Shown here: in pieces, positions 10,493-17,669 of the stretch
How the letters are laid out: each line of letters starts with the position of its first letter
Numbering within the stretch: position 1 is the first letter of the stretch
NCBI GenBank assembly: GCA_017615435.1
Contig: JAGAAF010000032.1
Coordinates: 1 to 19,059 of the forward strand
Reading direction: 5' to 3'
Length of the DNA: 19,059 nucleotides
Source: Bacteroidales bacterium
GTDB lineage: Bacteria; Bacteroidota; Bacteroidia; Bacteroidales; UBA932
Translations under genes and position numbers: made by a program
Notes under the pieces: generated by a model
Database searches by the model: none
What the model was told of the DNA's origin: nothing
The model's input: the letters and a program-made list of their open reading frames with translations, nothing else

Positions 10493-11347
10493 TTGAAAAA
10501 GTCGTTATTCTTCATAATTGTTCTCGCCTCTTCCCTCGTAGCGAGGGCTCAGGACGTGTCCTCCCTGTATATCGGCCTTGACGCTCAGAATGTGGCGGGC
10601 GTAAGCGTGGCCAAAGCGGCCAACGCCTACTCTGCTGAAAACAATGCTTCCGCCATTTCGTTTGCTGAAACCAATTATTCTTTCAGCGCCGGATACGGAA
10701 TGTGGGCTCCGTCCAATTCGAACAGCAATATTATCGGCCTCGGAGGCTTCGCGCGCATCGGGTCAAAGCTCGGCGTGGGCCTTTTCGGCCGCAAGATAAC
10801 CGACTCCCAGGGGGTCGTTGTAACTAATCAGAACAGCGTTTCTTCGGGCACTTATTATCCCTCGGATATGGTCCTCGGCCTCGGCGCTTCGTATGCCATC
10901 ACGGAGAATCTGTCGGCCGGCGTGTCGGCGAAGATTCTGTCGTGTTCGCTGGCTCCGGATTACAAGTATTCCGGCTTCTTCGCGGACATCAGCGCCACTT
11001 ATGTGAAGGATGCCCTGAGGGCTGGAATTGCGTTGAGCAATCTCTTTTCTGCGCTATCGGCAAGAGTCGGTGCTTCATACACCATAGCCGGTCTCACCCC
11101 TTCGCTTGAGCTGGTTGTGCCCACCGCCGGCGGTTTCGCGGCGGCAGGGTCTGTCGAATATGGGATTATGGATATGGCGTTCGTCAGGGCAGGATATCAC
11201 TACGGCTCGGGAGCGGCGGTGCTCCCGTCTTACGCGTCTGCTGGCGTCGGCTTCAAGTTCGCCGGCGTGTCGCTTGACTTCGCCTATCTTCTCGCCTCCG
11301 ATACCATCGGCGGCAGTATGCTCTTTAATCTGGGCTACGCGTTCTAG
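10493..11347 (+). CDS. Outer-membrane beta-barrel protein, PorV/PorQ-like
   Basis: A 284-residue protein with a signal peptide (MKKSLFF...VARAQ) and amphipathic beta-strands throughout, ending in aromatic NLGYAF as outer-membrane barrels do. The opening pattern (LDAQNVAGVSVAKAANAYSA followed by NYSFSAGYGMWAP) resembles the PorV/PorQ group, which shuttles T9SS cargo or assists its release; a generic FadL-like barrel remains possible. The start is TTG at 10493, chosen because the signal peptide begins there (MKKS) just 5 nt after the protease stop. This tight coupling to a protease with a T9SS-like C-terminal domain supports a role in secreting or displaying that protease, which is inference. 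Its stop shares CTAG with the opposing phosphatase gene. Confidence 0.62.
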   Translation: MKKSLFFIIVLASSLVARAQDVSSLYIGLDAQNVAGVSVAKAANAYSAENNASAISFAETNYSFSAGYGMWAPSNSNSNIIGLGGFARIGSKLGVGLFGRKITDSQGVVVTNQNSVSSGTYYPSDMVLGLGASYAITENLSAGVSAKILSCSLAPDYKYSGFFADISATYVKDALRAGIALSNLFSALSARVGASYTIAGLTPSLELVVPTAGGFAAAGSVEYGIMDMAFVRAGYHYGSGAAVLPSYASAGVGFKFAGVSLDFAYLLASDTIGGSMLFNLGYAF

Positions 11348-12615
11348 CGCTTGTAGCCCTCCAGATTTGCCTTGACGTCTTCCCAGCGGTAGTAGGGCCC
11401 GGTGACGGGTTCGAGTCCGCGGAGGAGACGTTCTTTTTCCTGGTAGAGGAACTTCACGAGCACATCGCCTTTTTTATTGCGGTAGAAGATCATCTGCAGG
11501 TTGCTGGCCATAGGGATTTCCCAGAAGCCCAGCCATTTGTCGCAGATTTCTTCGGCGGCGAGGCGTTCGCCGACCCCTTCGAGCCCGAGGTAGCTGACCA
11601 GGCCGAGCAGCGGGTAGTCGTGTCCGAAGCGCAGGTCGGCGGCAAACTCGCCGCCTCCTATTGCCTCATCTGCCTTTGCGACTATGTCGTCCACGGTCGG
11701 CTTCGCAATCGCGCAGCGTTCAAGTCCAGCCTCGGCCGAGTTGCACTGGCCGGTGTAGAGACTGATATTCTTTCTGGCCCAGCGACGATAGATAGCATCG
11801 AAAGGCAGGAAGCGGAAGAGGTTCTCCTCGATGTCGAAGTCCTCGGCGATGTCGGCGGTGTAGAAGATGGCATCGGTAAGTGTGCCCGAACGGCCCGCAA
11901 ATTTTTTCGCTTCCACAGGATCTGTGAAGAGCTTTGAAAGCACTCCGAGAGTGTCGTCGGGGATGTCGTTCAGGGTTTCGAGTGCGTTCTTATATGCCTG
12001 ACGGGTTATATCTCTTGCATTCTTGTCGTTAGGGGAAATGTACTCCATTATCCTTTCTCCTGTGTCCAGGCTGATTTCGAGCTTCGGGTTGATGCTCATC
12101 AGCGAGTTGGTGAAAGAATTCATACTGACTATGCAGCGGGGGACTGTGCTGGAGACGGCACGGATCTTCTTCGCGCCTTTGAACACCTGCGGGTAACGGC
12201 TGTACATACGCTTGGCGATGGCGGCGTGTTCCCTCACGCCGCGGGGTGTCAGACGACCGTCCATACCGTTGTAGGACGCCAGCACCTTGCGGGCAGCGAT
12301 CAGAAGCGAGTCGCCCCCCGGCGTGAGGAGACCAGCCGCCTGACCCTGCTCCAGAATTTCGATAACGTATTTATACGCGTCGCCGCCCCAGGCCGAACGG
12401 GAACCGTGGCGGCCATAGTGGCTGATGTAGAAGGGCTTGTAGCCTTTCGGCGCAGGAGTGTCGCTCAGCGCAAAGAACTCGTATGAGTTGTGGTTGTTCG
12501 CCGCGCGGGTGTTATCCTCCAAAATCGCCTTCACGGCCGCTTCGCTCTTATGCCCCTGCGCAACCGCCAGGACGCACATAGCGATAAAAAAAATGGAAAC
12601 AAATATCTTTTTCAT
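11344..12615 (-). CDS. Periplasmic histidine-type phosphatase (MINPP/phytase-like)
   Basis: A 423-residue histidine phosphatase of branch 2, which removes phosphate through a phosphohistidine intermediate. A signal peptide, MKKIFVSIFFIAMCVLAVAQ, exports it. The RHGxR motif is at 69-73 (HYGRHGSR; nucleophile His70), and the proton-donor pair His332-Asp333 is in RFGHDYPLLGL. The HYGRHG context and length resemble the multiple inositol polyphosphate phosphatases of gut Bacteroidetes that degrade phytate, but the substrate is not proved by sequence. It is transcribed toward the PorV-like gene and overlaps its stop by 4 bp. No clear promoter box is seen upstream; the gene is 122 bp downstream of thiamine pyrophosphokinase on the same strand and may be read from it. 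Confidence 0.9.
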   Translation of the reverse strand: MKKIFVSIFFIAMCVLAVAQGHKSEAAVKAILEDNTRAANNHNSYEFFALSDTPAPKGYKPFYISHYGRHGSRSAWGGDAYKYVIEILEQGQAAGLLTPGGDSLLIAARKVLASYNGMDGRLTPRGVREHAAIAKRMYSRYPQVFKGAKKIRAVSSTVPRCIVSMNSFTNSLMSINPKLEISLDTGERIMEYISPNDKNARDITRQAYKNALETLNDIPDDTLGVLSKLFTDPVEAKKFAGRSGTLTDAIFYTADIAEDFDIEENLFRFLPFDAIYRRWARKNISLYTGQCNSAEAGLERCAIAKPTVDDIVAKADEAIGGGEFAADLRFGHDYPLLGLVSYLGLEGVGERLAAEEICDKWLGFWEIPMASNLQMIFYRNKKGDVLVKFLYQEKERLLRGLEPVTGPYYRWEDVKANLEGYKR

Positions 12616-12644
12616 AATTGTCTTTTGTCCGTGGCGCCTAACCT

Positions 12645-12703
12645 CCTAATACTCAGCAGAATCCTTAAACTCGACTCCGAAAAATCCGGAGCCGAATATT
12701 AGG
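12645..12703. repeat. Nested inverted repeats between thiamine pyrophosphokinase and phosphatase
   Basis: CCTAATA (12645-12651) pairs with TATTAGG (12697-12703), enclosing CTCCG (12675-12679)/CGGAG (12687-12691). Read on the minus strand it lies after the thiamine pyrophosphokinase stop but lacks a T-run, so it may be a weak terminator or an mRNA structure between the two genes. Confidence 0.35.
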
Positions 12704-12737
12704 AAGTTGTTGGTAATCAGGTGGTTATGTGACACGC

Positions 12738-13376
12738 TTAATCTAGTATTATCAGCATTGGGGCGGGGTGGTTGAATTCGAGGGCGATTTCGTCGGAGGT
12801 GGCGCGGTTGAGGGTGGCCTTCCACCAGTTGTCGAAGACAACGTCGTCCAAAGGCCACTGCAGACCGCGCGACCGGACGCGCAGGGTGGGGTCGCAGGTG
12901 AAAAGCGACACGGCGCGGCCTTCGCCGACCGAGATGGTGGTGGAGTCGCCGACCGCGAAGGCGGTCGAGTGGTCCGACACCATCTGGACGGTCACGCCGC
13001 GCTCCCAAAACCCATATTCTTTCTCATATTCCATCAGCAGCGACAGATTGCCCAGAGTGTGTGCCTCCCTCTTGCCCGTCCCTCCGAGTATGGTGATAGC
13101 AGCAACTTCCGGGTACTTCTCCAGCACATACTTCATCGCTTTCGTCAGGTCGTTGTCGTCCTGCTCGTCGACCTTCACAATCTCCCCGTTGAAACGGTTC
13201 AGGATGATCTTCGACACCGAATCCATATCTCCAACCACTGCAGTCGGCTTAAGCTTATTCTTCAATGCAATTTTAAGGGCTCCGTCGCAGCATACAAGCG
13301 CATCGGCCGAACCCATCAGATACCAGGAATAACCTGTTCGCGGAAAAACTCCCGCCGCCAGAATAACTACGTTCAT
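12738..13376 (-). CDS. Thiamine pyrophosphokinase
   Basis: Transfers pyrophosphate from ATP to thiamine to make thiamine diphosphate in the cytoplasm. From the ATG at 13376 the protein has 212 residues, the usual size for the family. Motifs: CCDGAL near 29-34, PTAVVGDMDSV at 44-54 (metal/nucleotide-binding acidic residues Asp50 and Asp52), DEQDDNDLTKA at 70-80, and ILGGTGKREAHTLGNL near 96-111. The open frame continues 53 codons further upstream, but that part runs through the repeat array at 13397-13485 and has no family similarity, so the MNVVILAAG start is chosen. A TATTTTTG promoter box lies 4 nt before this ATG. No TPP riboswitch is seen. Confidence 0.93.
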   Translation of the reverse strand: MNVVILAAGVFPRTGYSWYLMGSADALVCCDGALKIALKNKLKPTAVVGDMDSVSKIILNRFNGEIVKVDEQDDNDLTKAMKYVLEKYPEVAAITILGGTGKREAHTLGNLSLLMEYEKEYGFWERGVTVQMVSDHSTAFAVGDSTTISVGEGRAVSLFTCDPTLRVRSRGLQWPLDDVVFDNWWKATLNRATSDEIALEFNHPAPMLIILD

Positions 13377-13380
13377 AACA

Positions 13381-13388
13381 CAAAAATA
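13381..13388 (-). promoter_or_regulatory. Probable -7 box of the thiamine pyrophosphokinase promoter
   Basis: On the minus strand this reads TATTTTTG (TAnnTTTG), with a TTTG 22 nt upstream as a possible -33 element. Only 4 nt separate it from the ATG, implying a leaderless transcript. The spacer contains copy 1 of the motif repeated in this intergenic region. Confidence 0.5.
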
Positions 13389-13396
13389 ATAAAAGC

Positions 13397-13485
13397 GTGC
13401 ATACCCTCCACAAAATAGGGTAGGGTATGTGCAAAAACAACCCCAAAACGCACATACCCTCGGTTCAAACGATGAGGGTATGCAC
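13397..13485. repeat. Four-copy alternating inverted-repeat array in a divergent promoter region
   Basis: Copies: GTGCATACCCTC at 13397-13408 (+), AGGGTATGTGC at 13422-13432 (reverse of GCACATACCCT), GCACATACCCTC at 13450-13461 (+), and GAGGGTATGCAC at 13474-13485 (reverse). Copies 1 and 4 are exact 12 bp reverse complements; copies 2 and 3 share an exact 10 bp arm around a 17 bp A/C-rich spacer. Centre spacing is 25, 28 and 24 bp. The array sits between the promoters of thiamine pyrophosphokinase and the polyferredoxin gene, where it could be a set of operators; a dispersed hairpin repeat family is the alternative. Confidence 0.85.
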
Positions 13486-13504
13486 GGAACAACCAACTTT
13501 TCAT

Positions 13505-13512
13505 TATATTTG
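13505..13512 (+). promoter_or_regulatory. Probable -7 box of the polyferredoxin gene promoter
   Basis: TATATTTG, a perfect TAnnTTTG match, 7 nt before the ATG at 13520. This is the same box and spacing as before the S41 protease gene. A clear -33 TTTG is absent; copy 4 of the repeat array ends 19 bp upstream. Confidence 0.5.
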
Positions 13513-13519
13513 GATGAAT

Positions 13520-14974
13520 ATGTTACGCAGAACAAGAATCATATTGGCGGCGTTGTTCATAGTGGGAATCACGCTGCTGTTCACCGGGATAGGCACTGAC
13601 TGGTGGGGCTGGATGGCAAAGCTCCAGTTCCTCCCGGCGGTGTTGGGGCTGAACTTCGCGGTCATAGCCGGAGTGCTGGCGCTGACCCTCATAATGGGCC
13701 GCATCTACTGCTCGGTCATCTGTCCTCTCGGTATATTTCAAGACATAATCATCTGGCTTCGAAGGCTGTACGCCAAGGTGTTCAAGAAAGCCTATGCCCG
13801 CCGGAAGAAATCTTCGGCCAAGCGCTTCACTTTCAGTAAGGAGCGCAAGTGGCTTCGTTACGGAGTGCTGGCCGCAGTGGTGATATGTATCGCTGCCGGA
13901 ATACAGGGGGCGGTGCTGCTATTGGCACCATACAGCGCATACGGTAGGATGGTGACCGTGGCCGCAGGCAAATCGCTGGCGTGGCCGCTGATCGCGGTAG
14001 CGGGCGTGACGTTCGTGGGGCTGATAGTCCTGGCGTGGCTCTACGGTCGCGCGTGGTGCTCGAACATCTGCCCGGTGGGTACGACGCTGGGGCTGGTCAG
14101 CAAGCACGCGATGTTCAGGATCGGAATCGATCAGGACAAGTGCATCGCGTGCCGTAAGTGCGAGCGCGAGTGCCGGGCGGCCTGCATCGACATAGAAGGC
14201 GGGAAGGTGATCGACCATTCGCGCTGCGTGGACTGTTTCGACTGCATCGGAGTGTGCGACGCGGGCGGTATCAAGCTCCGCTGGGCGTGGGGGTCCCCTT
14301 CGGAAAAGGCGCAGGAGACGGCCCCTTCGGCCGCGGACACATCCAGCTCGAACGGCCGTCGCGGTTTTATCGAAAAGGCAACGATGATTGCGGGGGCGGC
14401 GGCGCTGACGGGCCTGGAGGCCCGGGCGCAGTTGCACGGCGGGTTCGCCCCGATTACTCCGAAGGTGGACCCGGAAAGGGAGACACCGCTGGTGCCGCCG
14501 GGAGCGGAGAGCGTGAAGCGTTTCTACGAGCGTTGTACCGGATGCCAGCTGTGTGTGGCGAACTGCCCGAACGGGGTGCTGAAAACAAGCACGGACCTTG
14601 CGCATCTGATGCAGCCGTATATGAGCTATGCGGACGGCTACTGTCGCCCCGAATGCAACGTCTGCGGAACAGTGTGCCCCGCCGGCGCGATAGAGCCTCT
14701 TGGGAAGTTCGAGAAACTCACGGTCAGCTGGGGCGTGGCCCACGTCTACCATAAGGACTGTCTCCAGCGGCAGGGCGTGGATTGCGGGAACTGCGTGCGG
14801 CATTGCCCTGTGGGTGCGATAAGGATGGTGACGAACCGGCACGGAAGGGAAGTGCCCGTAGTGAACGAAGAGATTTGCATAGGATGCGGAGCGTGCGAAA
14901 ACCTCTGCCCTGTGCGCCCGATAAGCGCGGTAAGGGTAAACGGCCGCTCCAAACACGTCAGACAAAATGGATAG
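13520..14974 (+). CDS. NapH-NapG-like polyferredoxin fusion, membrane-bound, six [4Fe-4S] sites and internal Tat motif
   Basis: A 484-residue electron-transfer protein. The N-terminal part is NapH-like: hydrophobic helices at about 7-25, 40-60, 115-137 and 153-175, two CxxxCP motifs (Cys64/68, Cys180/184), then two ferredoxin clusters (Cys208-211-214-218 and Cys236-239-242-246). A linker carries NGRRGFIEK (Arg280-Arg281) followed by a hydrophobic stretch, which is a twin-arginine signal inside the protein. After it, a NapG/MauM-like part holds four more clusters (starting at Cys339, Cys375, Cys414 and Cys453). It would connect the quinone pool to a periplasmic or membrane acceptor. The start is ATG 13520; ATG 13514, two codons upstream, is possible. 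The 3' end overlaps the aldo/keto reductase gene by 8 bp, so the two are probably co-translated. Confidence 0.88.
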   Translation: MLRRTRIILAALFIVGITLLFTGIGTDWWGWMAKLQFLPAVLGLNFAVIAGVLALTLIMGRIYCSVICPLGIFQDIIIWLRRLYAKVFKKAYARRKKSSAKRFTFSKERKWLRYGVLAAVVICIAAGIQGAVLLLAPYSAYGRMVTVAAGKSLAWPLIAVAGVTFVGLIVLAWLYGRAWCSNICPVGTTLGLVSKHAMFRIGIDQDKCIACRKCERECRAACIDIEGGKVIDHSRCVDCFDCIGVCDAGGIKLRWAWGSPSEKAQETAPSAADTSSSNGRRGFIEKATMIAGAAALTGLEARAQLHGGFAPITPKVDPERETPLVPPGAESVKRFYERCTGCQLCVANCPNGVLKTSTDLAHLMQPYMSYADGYCRPECNVCGTVCPAGAIEPLGKFEKLTVSWGVAHVYHKDCLQRQGVDCGNCVRHCPVGAIRMVTNRHGREVPVVNEEICIGCGACENLCPVRPISAVRVNGRSKHVRQNG

Positions 14975-16277
14975 AAGATCGTTTTTGAAGATATCGGGCG
15001 CGGCGGCAGTGACGGCCGGACTGGCTTCCTGCGCGCCCAGGACGCGCGAGACGGCGCTGGCAAAGCAGGGGCTGGGGCCGGAACATATGGCACAGCACTA
15101 TCCGGGAATCGGACTGTTGGGCTTCGGCGCGATGCGCTGGCCTATGAAGGACGGAGAGATTGACCAGGAGGCTGTCAACGAGATGGTCGACTACGCCCTC
15201 GCGCACGGAGTGAACTATTTCGATACTGCGCCGGTGTACCTCCGCGGGAAGAGCGAGCGCGCTACTGCAATCGCGCTTTTGAGGCATCCCCGCGAGAGTT
15301 ACTTGATAGCTACGAAGTGCTCCAACTTCCAAGGTCCTTACTCCTTCGAGCAGGGAAGGGACCTGTATCTGAAGTCTTTTGAGAATTTTGAGACTGACCA
15401 TATCGATTATTATCTGCTTCATTCTATCAGCGGGTATGATGCTTTCAAGACGCGCTTTCTGGACACGGGCCTGATGGACTACTTCCTCCGCGAAAGGGAA
15501 TTGGGGCACATCCGCCAGCTTGGATTCTCGTTCCACGGTCCCCTTTCAGGCTTCGATGAGCTGATTGCTATGCACGACAAGTACCACTGGGACTTCGTGC
15601 AGATTCAGATGAACTATAATGACTGGAAACACGCGCAGGGAGAGGTCAACGCCGAGTATATGTATGAGAAGCTCGTCGAGTTGAACATCCCGGTTGTGAT
15701 TATGGAGCCCCTGCTCGGCGGCAGGCTGGCAACAGTGCCAGCTCCGCTGGCGGATATGCTCAAGGCCGCCGAGCCGGACAAGAGCATCGCTTCGTGGGCA
15801 TTCCGTTTCGTGGGAAGTTTCCCGCAGGTGCAGTGCGTGCTTAGCGGAATGACCTGTATGGAACATCTTCGCGACAACCTGGAGACGTATCTGGATTTCG
15901 AACCCCTTTCGGACGAGGATTTCACGCTCCTGGATACTGTGGCGGAGAAGATCAACGAATACCCGCTGGTTCACTGCACGGACTGCAAGTACTGTATGCC
16001 GTGTCCGTACGGAATCAACATCCCGGGAATCTTCCAGTTCTACAACCGCAATATCCGCGAGGGAACGTTCGTCGTCAGCGCTGAGCAGAAGAACTACGCC
16101 AAGGCCCGCAAGAAGTACCTTCTTGAATACGACAAGGCCGTCCCGACTCTCCGTCAGGCCGACCATTGCATAGGTTGCGGACAGTGCGTCGAAGCCTGCC
16201 CTCAGGGCATTCAAATCCCTGAAGAGCTGCACCGCATCGACCAATACGTCGAGGCGCTCAAGCAGGGAAAACTCTAG
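14967..16277 (+). CDS. Tat-exported aldo/keto reductase with C-terminal 2x[4Fe-4S] domain
   Basis: A 436-residue fusion of an aldo/keto reductase barrel with a ferredoxin domain. The N-terminus, MDRRSFLKIS...LASC, is a twin-arginine signal that also has a lipobox (Cys22), so it is likely a Tat-exported lipoprotein. The catalytic tetrad is visible: Asp86 and Tyr91 in YFDTAPVY, Lys117 in IATK, His152 in YLLHS. Two clusters follow near the C-terminus, CxxCxxCxxCP at 337-346 and CxxCxxCxxxCP at 401-411. It overlaps the polyferredoxin gene by 8 bp, which suggests electrons pass between the two. Its substrate is unknown; the Fe-S domain suggests electron transfer beyond simple NADPH chemistry. A strong terminator follows at 16307-16341. 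Confidence 0.92.
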   Translation: MDRRSFLKISGAAAVTAGLASCAPRTRETALAKQGLGPEHMAQHYPGIGLLGFGAMRWPMKDGEIDQEAVNEMVDYALAHGVNYFDTAPVYLRGKSERATAIALLRHPRESYLIATKCSNFQGPYSFEQGRDLYLKSFENFETDHIDYYLLHSISGYDAFKTRFLDTGLMDYFLRERELGHIRQLGFSFHGPLSGFDELIAMHDKYHWDFVQIQMNYNDWKHAQGEVNAEYMYEKLVELNIPVVIMEPLLGGRLATVPAPLADMLKAAEPDKSIASWAFRFVGSFPQVQCVLSGMTCMEHLRDNLETYLDFEPLSDEDFTLLDTVAEKINEYPLVHCTDCKYCMPCPYGINIPGIFQFYNRNIREGTFVVSAEQKNYAKARKKYLLEYDKAVPTLRQADHCIGCGQCVEACPQGIQIPEELHRIDQYVEALKQGKL

Positions 16278-16306
16278 TTTTCGGACCGAAAAAATAATTT
16301 TTATGA

Positions 16307-16348
16307 AAAATTCGTCTCCTGTCTACCAGGGGACGAATTTTCGTTTTA
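16307..16348 (+). terminator. Strong terminator after the redox operon
   Basis: AAAATTCGTCTCCTG (16307-16321) and CAGGGGACGAATTTT (16327-16341) form a 15 bp stem with one G-U pair and a TCTAC loop, followed by CGTTTTATC. The arms start with A and end with T, so it may also act in the other direction. It separates the redox pair from hicAB. Confidence 0.8.
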
Positions 16349-16382
16349 TCATTGCCGAAAGTGACGTTTTCAATGAATGTTA

Positions 16383-16445
16383 ATTACAATAATAGGTAGA
16401 AAAAATGATATTAAATATTTGATTGTAATAGAATAATTACTACCT
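16383..16445. promoter_or_regulatory. Candidate HicB operator repeats
   Basis: ATTACAAT (16383-16390) is the exact reverse complement of ATTGTAAT (16422-16429). AGGTAG (16394-16399) mirrors CTACCT (16440-16445). GTAAT/ATTAC (16425-16440) forms a dyad inside the promoter spacer. Autorepression by a HicB with a DNA-binding domain is usual for this family, so these are candidate operators. Confidence 0.4.
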
Positions 16446-16448
16446 TTG
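16418..16448 (+). promoter_or_regulatory. Consensus Bacteroidetes promoter of hicAB
   Basis: TTTG (16418-16421), exactly 19 bp, then TACCTTTG (16441-16448). Both boxes match the consensus perfectly. The predicted start leaves a leader of roughly 8 nt before hicA. Confidence 0.8.
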
Positions 16449-16461
16449 GTGTGCCGAGGCA

Positions 16462-16650
16462 ATGAAATACACTGAACTTATTAGAAAACTTCGAGCAATT
16501 AAGTGCTATGACACGGGCGTACAGGTTAACGGTCATCCGCTATGGTATAGCCCAAGGACGAACAGGTATTTTAAATTGAGCAATCACGGCTCACAGGAAG
16601 TTCCGAGAGGAACCTTGCATCAGATAATGAGGGATGCTGGCTTAATATAG
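16462..16650 (+). CDS. hicA: HicA-type mRNA interferase toxin
   Basis: A 62-residue protein with the small dsRBD-like HicA fold; the family cleaves mRNA in the cytoplasm and is neutralised by HicB. Typical features are the ELIRKLRAI start, NGHPLWY (His25, position of the family catalytic histidine), and the HGSQEVPRGTLHQIMRDAGL C-terminus, matching the usual HicA ending of a basic or polar segment plus GTLxxIxxxAGL. The strand before His25 is shorter than in many HicA proteins. hicB follows after 6 bp, the classic toxin-first order. Its upstream DNA is distinctly AT-rich compared with neighbours, which suggests transfer. Confidence 0.85.
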   Translation: MKYTELIRKLRAIKCYDTGVQVNGHPLWYSPRTNRYFKLSNHGSQEVPRGTLHQIMRDAGLI

Positions 16651-16656
16651 AGAAAG

Positions 16657-17058
16657 ATGAAACAGGTAAAGGTATACATCGAGAAAGCGGAATTCGGATT
16701 TTCCGCGTATATGGAAGAAGCCGGACTGGATTACGGATGTACCGGCGATGGTGCGACCGTGCAGGAAGCGATGGAGGATTTTAGGAAGTCGTATGAGGGA
16801 ATCAAAGAATTCTATGGAAGTATCGGCAGGGAATTCGAGGAGATTGATTTCCAGTTTTATTATGACACAGCCAGTTTTCTATCGGAGTACTGTGAGGCGT
16901 TCTCTCTCGCAGGATTGCAGCGCATAACAGGCATTAACCAAAAACAACTCGGCCACTATCTTCACGGTCAGAGCAAGCCTTCCAAGAAAACGGTGGCCAG
17001 AATTGAAGCCGGGGTGAAAGCGTTTGCCGCCAGTTTGACGGCAGTGCAGTTCGTCTAG
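16657..17058 (+). CDS. hicB: HicB-type antitoxin with C-terminal HTH domain
   Basis: A 133-residue antitoxin. Residues 1-60 match the HicB fold (KVYIEKAEFGFSAYMEEAG...YGCTGDGATVQEAMEDFRKSYEG), which binds HicA. Residues about 84-123 form an XRE-like helix-turn-helix (LAGLQRITGINQKQLGHYL...SKKTVARIEAGVKAF) for DNA binding and autorepression. It lies 6 bp after hicA in the same operon. Its stop TAG (17056-17058) shares CTAG with the stop of the opposing nitroreductase gene, leaving no intergenic DNA or visible terminator. Confidence 0.88.
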   Translation: MKQVKVYIEKAEFGFSAYMEEAGLDYGCTGDGATVQEAMEDFRKSYEGIKEFYGSIGREFEEIDFQFYYDTASFLSEYCEAFSLAGLQRITGINQKQLGHYLHGQSKPSKKTVARIEAGVKAFAASLTAVQFV

Positions 17059-17666
17059 TAGCGGTTATAGTGGATCTTTTCGGGTTTCCACTTGTCTTTG
17101 GGTTGAGGGTTGTCGGCGGGGAAGCCGATGGGGATGACGCAGAGGGGGCGCACACCTTCGGGGATGCCTAGGGCATCCGCGACGATCGCGCCGCGGTCGT
17201 CCTTCGCCGCCGTCCAGACTGCGCCGAGCCCGAGGGCGTGCGCGGCGAGAAGGATGTTCTCCGTGGCTGCTGAGCAGTCGTCCACCCAGAAGATGTTCTC
17301 ACGCTCGTTGCCTTCGCGGTCTAACCATTTGTCGCGGCCGCACACGACGATGGCGAGGGGCGCCTGCTGGAGCATCTTGGCGTAGCGGAGCTGGGCGGCA
17401 AGTTTGTCCAGGGTGTCGCGGTCGTTAATCACGACAAACTCCCACGGCTGGGAGTTCATCGCCGTGGGCGCGGCCATTCCCGCGCGGAGCATCTGCTCGA
17501 CCATCCCGGCCGGCACGGGCTCGCTCGTGAACTGCCTGACTGATGTCCTGGTCATAATATTGTCTAATACCGCCTTCTGCGCGGCCTCCTTAGAGGTCTG
17601 TGCCCCATTGTTGCACGCTGTTGCTGCCATAGCTAATAAGATGATAGCCAATAAGATTCGTTTCAT
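17055..17666 (-). CDS. Nitroreductase-family lipoprotein
   Basis: A 203-residue flavin (FMN)-dependent oxidoreductase of the nitroreductase fold, with the unusual addition of a lipoprotein signal (MKRILLAIILLAMAATAC, Cys18) that would place it in the periplasm or on a membrane. Family motifs: RTSVRQF (FMN phosphate contact), PTAMNSQPWEFVV, and ALGLGAVWTA near the end of the core. An upstream in-frame TTG at 17672 would add two residues; the ATG at 17666 is preferred because a good signal peptide starts there. A TATATTTG box lies 3 nt upstream. Substrate and electron donor are unknown. Confidence 0.92.
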   Translation of the reverse strand: MKRILLAIILLAMAATACNNGAQTSKEAAQKAVLDNIMTRTSVRQFTSEPVPAGMVEQMLRAGMAAPTAMNSQPWEFVVINDRDTLDKLAAQLRYAKMLQQAPLAIVVCGRDKWLDREGNERENIFWVDDCSAATENILLAAHALGLGAVWTAAKDDRGAIVADALGIPEGVRPLCVIPIGFPADNPQPKDKWKPEKIHYNRY

Positions 17667-17669
17667 ACT

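Noticed and set aside
12616..13396. TPP riboswitch for the thiamine pyrophosphokinase gene
   Set aside because: The predicted promoter leaves no leader, and the CUGAGA-type conserved core expected of a TPP riboswitch was not found upstream of the start.
13397..13485. CRISPR-like array
   Set aside because: The repeats alternate in orientation, are only 10-12 bp long and have short, unequal spacers, with no cas genes; this is not a CRISPR.
13919..14965. 348-codon minus-strand open frame opposite the polyferredoxin
   Set aside because: The Fe-S cysteine motifs on the plus strand are decisive; the minus product is His/Arg/Ala-rich and typical of an antisense shadow.
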